Both the position numbers and the translations under genes were made by a program. A stretch of DNA of 32,312 nucleotides from Eubacteriaceae bacterium (GTDB lineage Bacteria > Bacillota > Clostridia > Lachnospirales > Lachnospiraceae), in assembly GCA_910574915.1 (NCBI GenBank), contig CAJTCR010000059.1:1-32312 (forward strand). The letters are read 5' to 3'. Under the pieces are notes generated by a model. That model did not search any database, was not told where the DNA came from, and saw only the letters and a program-made list of their open reading frames with translations. Positions 30,662-32,312 of this stretch are shown here, in pieces (positions within the stretch are counted from its first letter, which is position 1; every line of letters starts with the position of its first letter).

Positions 30662-31621
30662 CCCAATCCGTTCTGCCGCAAGCGTGCAGTATTCAGGGTT
30701 CAGCTCAATGCCGATATAGCGCCTCCCGTTTTCGGCTGCAACAAGCCCGGTCGTGCCGCTCCCAAAAAAGGGATCAACCACAATCCCATTCTCCGGGCAT
30801 CCCGCAAGGATACATTTTAGTGCCAGTTTTGGGGGAAAAGCTGCAAAATGCGCCCCCCTGTAGGCAACCGTGTTGACCAGCCACACATCCCTGCTGTTCC
30901 TGTATGAGGAAATATCCTCTTTTTTTATCTCCCCTGCCTTTCTCGGTCTGTTGATTCCCTGTACCTTTCCATTCCCCTGTCCCGGCACAATAGCTGAATA
31001 CTTGCCGCTGTCACTGCGCCCTCCCATATACCTTGCTGCCGTGGACGCTGCAATCGGCTCTGCAATCGCAGTTGCATCATAGTAATACTTGTTGGATTTG
31101 GAAAACAGGAAAACATGTTCATAACTCCGTGTAGGTCTGTCCTTCACATTCTCCGGCATTGCGTTTCCTTTCTGCCAGATAATGTCACTTCGCAAATACC
31201 ACCCTGAGTCCCTCAAAGCAAATGCCACCATCCACGGAATGCCTATCATGTCCTTGTTCTTGCAGCCCCTGACATTCTGTGTAAGGGAAACTTTCTGCCC
31301 GTTTCTCCCTTTGGGATTTTTGGGATCAAGACACGCCCCTTTGCTCCCTGTGCCACAGTACGAGTCTGCAATATTCAGCCAGAAGGTCCCGCTGTCTGAA
31401 AGCACCCTGTAAAGCTGAACAAAAACCTCTGCCAGCCTTTCCACATACTGTTCCGGCGTTGCCTCCCTGCCTATCTGCCCTTCCACCCCGTAATCACGAA
31501 GCCCGTAATAGGGCGGCGATGTAACGCAGCAGTCAACGCTTTTATCCGGCATGTCTTTCAATGCTGCAAGACAGTCCCTGTTTATAATGACATTACTCCT
31601 GACAGACGCACCAATATCCAT
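30641..31621 (-). CDS. Beta-class site-specific DNA methyltransferase (N4-cytosine/N6-adenine)
   Basis: 326 residues from ATG 31621 with GGAGGGAAGGTGG upstream. Motif order is IV then I: catalytic SPPY in VTSPPYYGLRDYGVEG, and the SAM-binding motif VDPFFGSGTTGLVAAENGRR near the C-terminus, as in beta-class MTases. The middle target-recognition stretch (GRSDSGKYSAIVPGQGNGKV) is hydrophilic. No restriction enzyme gene is adjacent, so it is an orphan that may protect the element from host restriction. Its end overlaps the P60 start by 11 bases. It is bounded by copies of the P60 gene start. Confidence 0.9.
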   Translation of the reverse strand: MDIGASVRSNVIINRDCLAALKDMPDKSVDCCVTSPPYYGLRDYGVEGQIGREATPEQYVERLAEVFVQLYRVLSDSGTFWLNIADSYCGTGSKGACLDPKNPKGRNGQKVSLTQNVRGCKNKDMIGIPWMVAFALRDSGWYLRSDIIWQKGNAMPENVKDRPTRSYEHVFLFSKSNKYYYDATAIAEPIAASTAARYMGGRSDSGKYSAIVPGQGNGKVQGINRPRKAGEIKKEDISSYRNSRDVWLVNTVAYRGAHFAAFPPKLALKCILAGCPENGIVVDPFFGSGTTGLVAAENGRRYIGIELNPEYCTLAAERIGGAQIEH

Positions 31622-31668
31622 GTTTACCACCTTCCCTCCGAAAAAGCACAGGACACCCGAATCTGTCC

Positions 31669-31705
31669 GGCTTATCATTTACTTTTTGAATGTTCAATCT
31701 GCACC
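31669..31705 (-). repeat. Direct repeat, copy upstream of the methyltransferase
   Basis: This duplicates the first codons of the P60 gene (reading LNIQKVNDKP from TTG 31697, against LNIKKVDDKP in the gene), with its ribosome binding site GGAGGAGGTG. The copy then runs into the methyltransferase leader. Confidence 0.7.
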
Positions 31706-31721
31706 TCCTCCTGTTTTAGAG

Positions 31722-31805
31722 ATCGGGTAGGAGGCTACCCATTAGTTGAGTAGCCGACCTCCCACACCACTGTACGTACCGTTCGGTATACAGCGGTTCA
31801 ATAGT
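31722..31805 (-). ncRNA. Group II intron 3' end, domains V and VI
   Basis: On the minus strand GAACCGCTGTATACCGAACG, then TACGTACAGTGGTGTGGGAG and GGTCGG form a domain V-like hairpin. The next segment CTACTC..AACTAATGGGTAG followed by CCTCCTACCCGAT resembles domain VI with a branch-point A. It directly follows the intron ORF. The intron ends near 31722; the 3' exon begins CTCTAAAACAGG. Confidence 0.7.
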
Positions 31806-31807
31806 TT

Positions 31808-32312
31808 TCACGATACTTTTAGATAATAGTCAAGCATGGAGATATAGCCCAGCTTGGCTATTATTTTATTGGTAAGGGCAACGCTTAATATCTGTGCTGT
31901 CCTCCAGTAACCTTTCCGGCTGTTGGCTATCTGATGCACCTGCCATTCTTCAAGCTTTAACGCCCTTAGGTTTCGGTACCTCGTCTTCACCTTTTTCCAT
32001 TGTTTCCAATAGATTGCCCGTATCCTGCGCCGGAGCCATTCATCCGTCTCCGTCATCAGTCCTTTCATGTCTGCAAGTTTGTAGTAATTTATCCACCCTC
32101 TGACATACTCCGCAAGTTTCTGTCTCCGGTAGTCGTTACTCCACCCTTTGTTTTTCTGGGTGATCTCCCTTATCCTGCCTTTCATCTTTCCGGCGCTCTT
32201 AGGGTGTACACGGAATCTGCACTTCCCTCTGTTCCTGTAAAATGCGTATCCCAGATATTTTATTTTGCCCACATGGGTTACTGTTGTTTTGGCTCGGTTT
32301 ACTTTTAGGAAT
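31808..32312 (-). CDS. Group II intron reverse transcriptase/maturase, C-terminal part
   Basis: The frame is open to the right edge (VNRAKTTVTHVGKIKYLGYA before the first in-frame start), so the gene continues beyond the window. It covers the end of the reverse transcriptase (IKYLGYAFYRNRGKCRFRVH) and the maturase X domain: EYVRGWINYYKLADMKGLMT, EWLRRRIRAIYWKQWKKVKT, RYRNLRALKLEEWQVHQIAN, SRKGYWRTAQ. The W-x-R-R-R-I-R..WKQWK and the S-x-KGYWR motifs are typical of bacterial group II intron ORFs. The 3' ribozyme domains follow as expected, so this end of the intron looks complete. Confidence 0.9.
   Translation of the reverse strand, partial: FLKVNRAKTTVTHVGKIKYLGYAFYRNRGKCRFRVHPKSAGKMKGRIREITQKNKGWSNDYRRQKLAEYVRGWINYYKLADMKGLMTETDEWLRRRIRAIYWKQWKKVKTRYRNLRALKLEEWQVHQIANSRKGYWRTAQILSVALTNKIIAKLGYISMLDYYLKVS

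Noticed and set aside
1..32312. tRNA or rRNA genes
   Set aside because: I saw no cloverleaf with the conserved T-loop GGTTCGAATC pattern and no rRNA-like stretch. A covariance-model scan would be decisive and was not possible here.

Overview
The window looks like chromosomal DNA of a gut Clostridia species, probably Lachnospiraceae. This rests on moderate G+C, strong GGAGG ribosome binding sites, a clostridial FeoA-FeoA-FeoB-Cys-rich-protein cluster, DUF2000, C_GCAxxG_C_C and GHKL/LytTR families, and debris of Tn1549-like elements, IS200/IS605, IS3, IS66 and a group II intron. The genus cannot be fixed from the sequence alone. Most genes lie on the minus strand.

Region by region. (1) 1-2800: mobile-element debris. 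It holds an IS3 OrfA stub, a truncated element protein, an RNA polymerase alpha-CTD-like stub, an intact XRE repressor with a perfect palindromic operator, and a TnpB 3' end with its right-end/omega-RNA-like segment joined to a methyltransferase fragment. (2) 2800-6430: a leucine-carboxylmethyltransferase-like gene, then a decayed series (ketopantoate reductase-like, membrane protein, ATC hydrolase fragment, two alpha/beta hydrolase fragments, a DtxR C-terminus). (3) 6421-12550: metal homeostasis. It contains an HMA protein, a DtxR-family regulator, an N-terminally truncated P1B ATPase, a FeoB-associated Cys-rich protein, FeoB and two FeoA proteins. The feo promoter carries a DtxR-type palindrome at its start point. 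(4) 12670-17300: a graveyard of fused gene ends (radical SAM, nitroreductase, HxlR, AraC, cupin, carboxymuconolactone decarboxylase, aldo/keto reductase) around an intact MerR-MBL pair. A MerR-type 19-bp-spacer promoter and a 166-bp MITE-like element also lie here. (5) 17360-24131: an array of small paralogous proteins, most beginning MNINGIG, downstream of and in the same direction as an AgrA/AgrC-like LytTR regulator and GHKL kinase. (6) 24286-28420: an HxlR regulator and a compact AraC - EamA exporter - GNAT (frameshifted) - DUF2000 operon, then remnants. (7) 28480-32312: part of a conjugative element, with an NlpC/P60 hydrolase cut short at an IS66 fragment, a beta-class DNA methyltransferase bounded by copies of the P60 gene's 5' end, and the 3' part of a group II intron running off the window.

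Working together: the DtxR regulator probably represses feo when iron is plentiful. The MerR protein probably drives a divergent redox/aldo-keto locus that has decayed. The kinase/regulator pair is the likely controller of the paralog array, which is the best candidate here for an undescribed system. Several broken genes can be restored by adding one base to a short homopolymer, so some 'pseudogenes' may be sequencing errors rather than decay.
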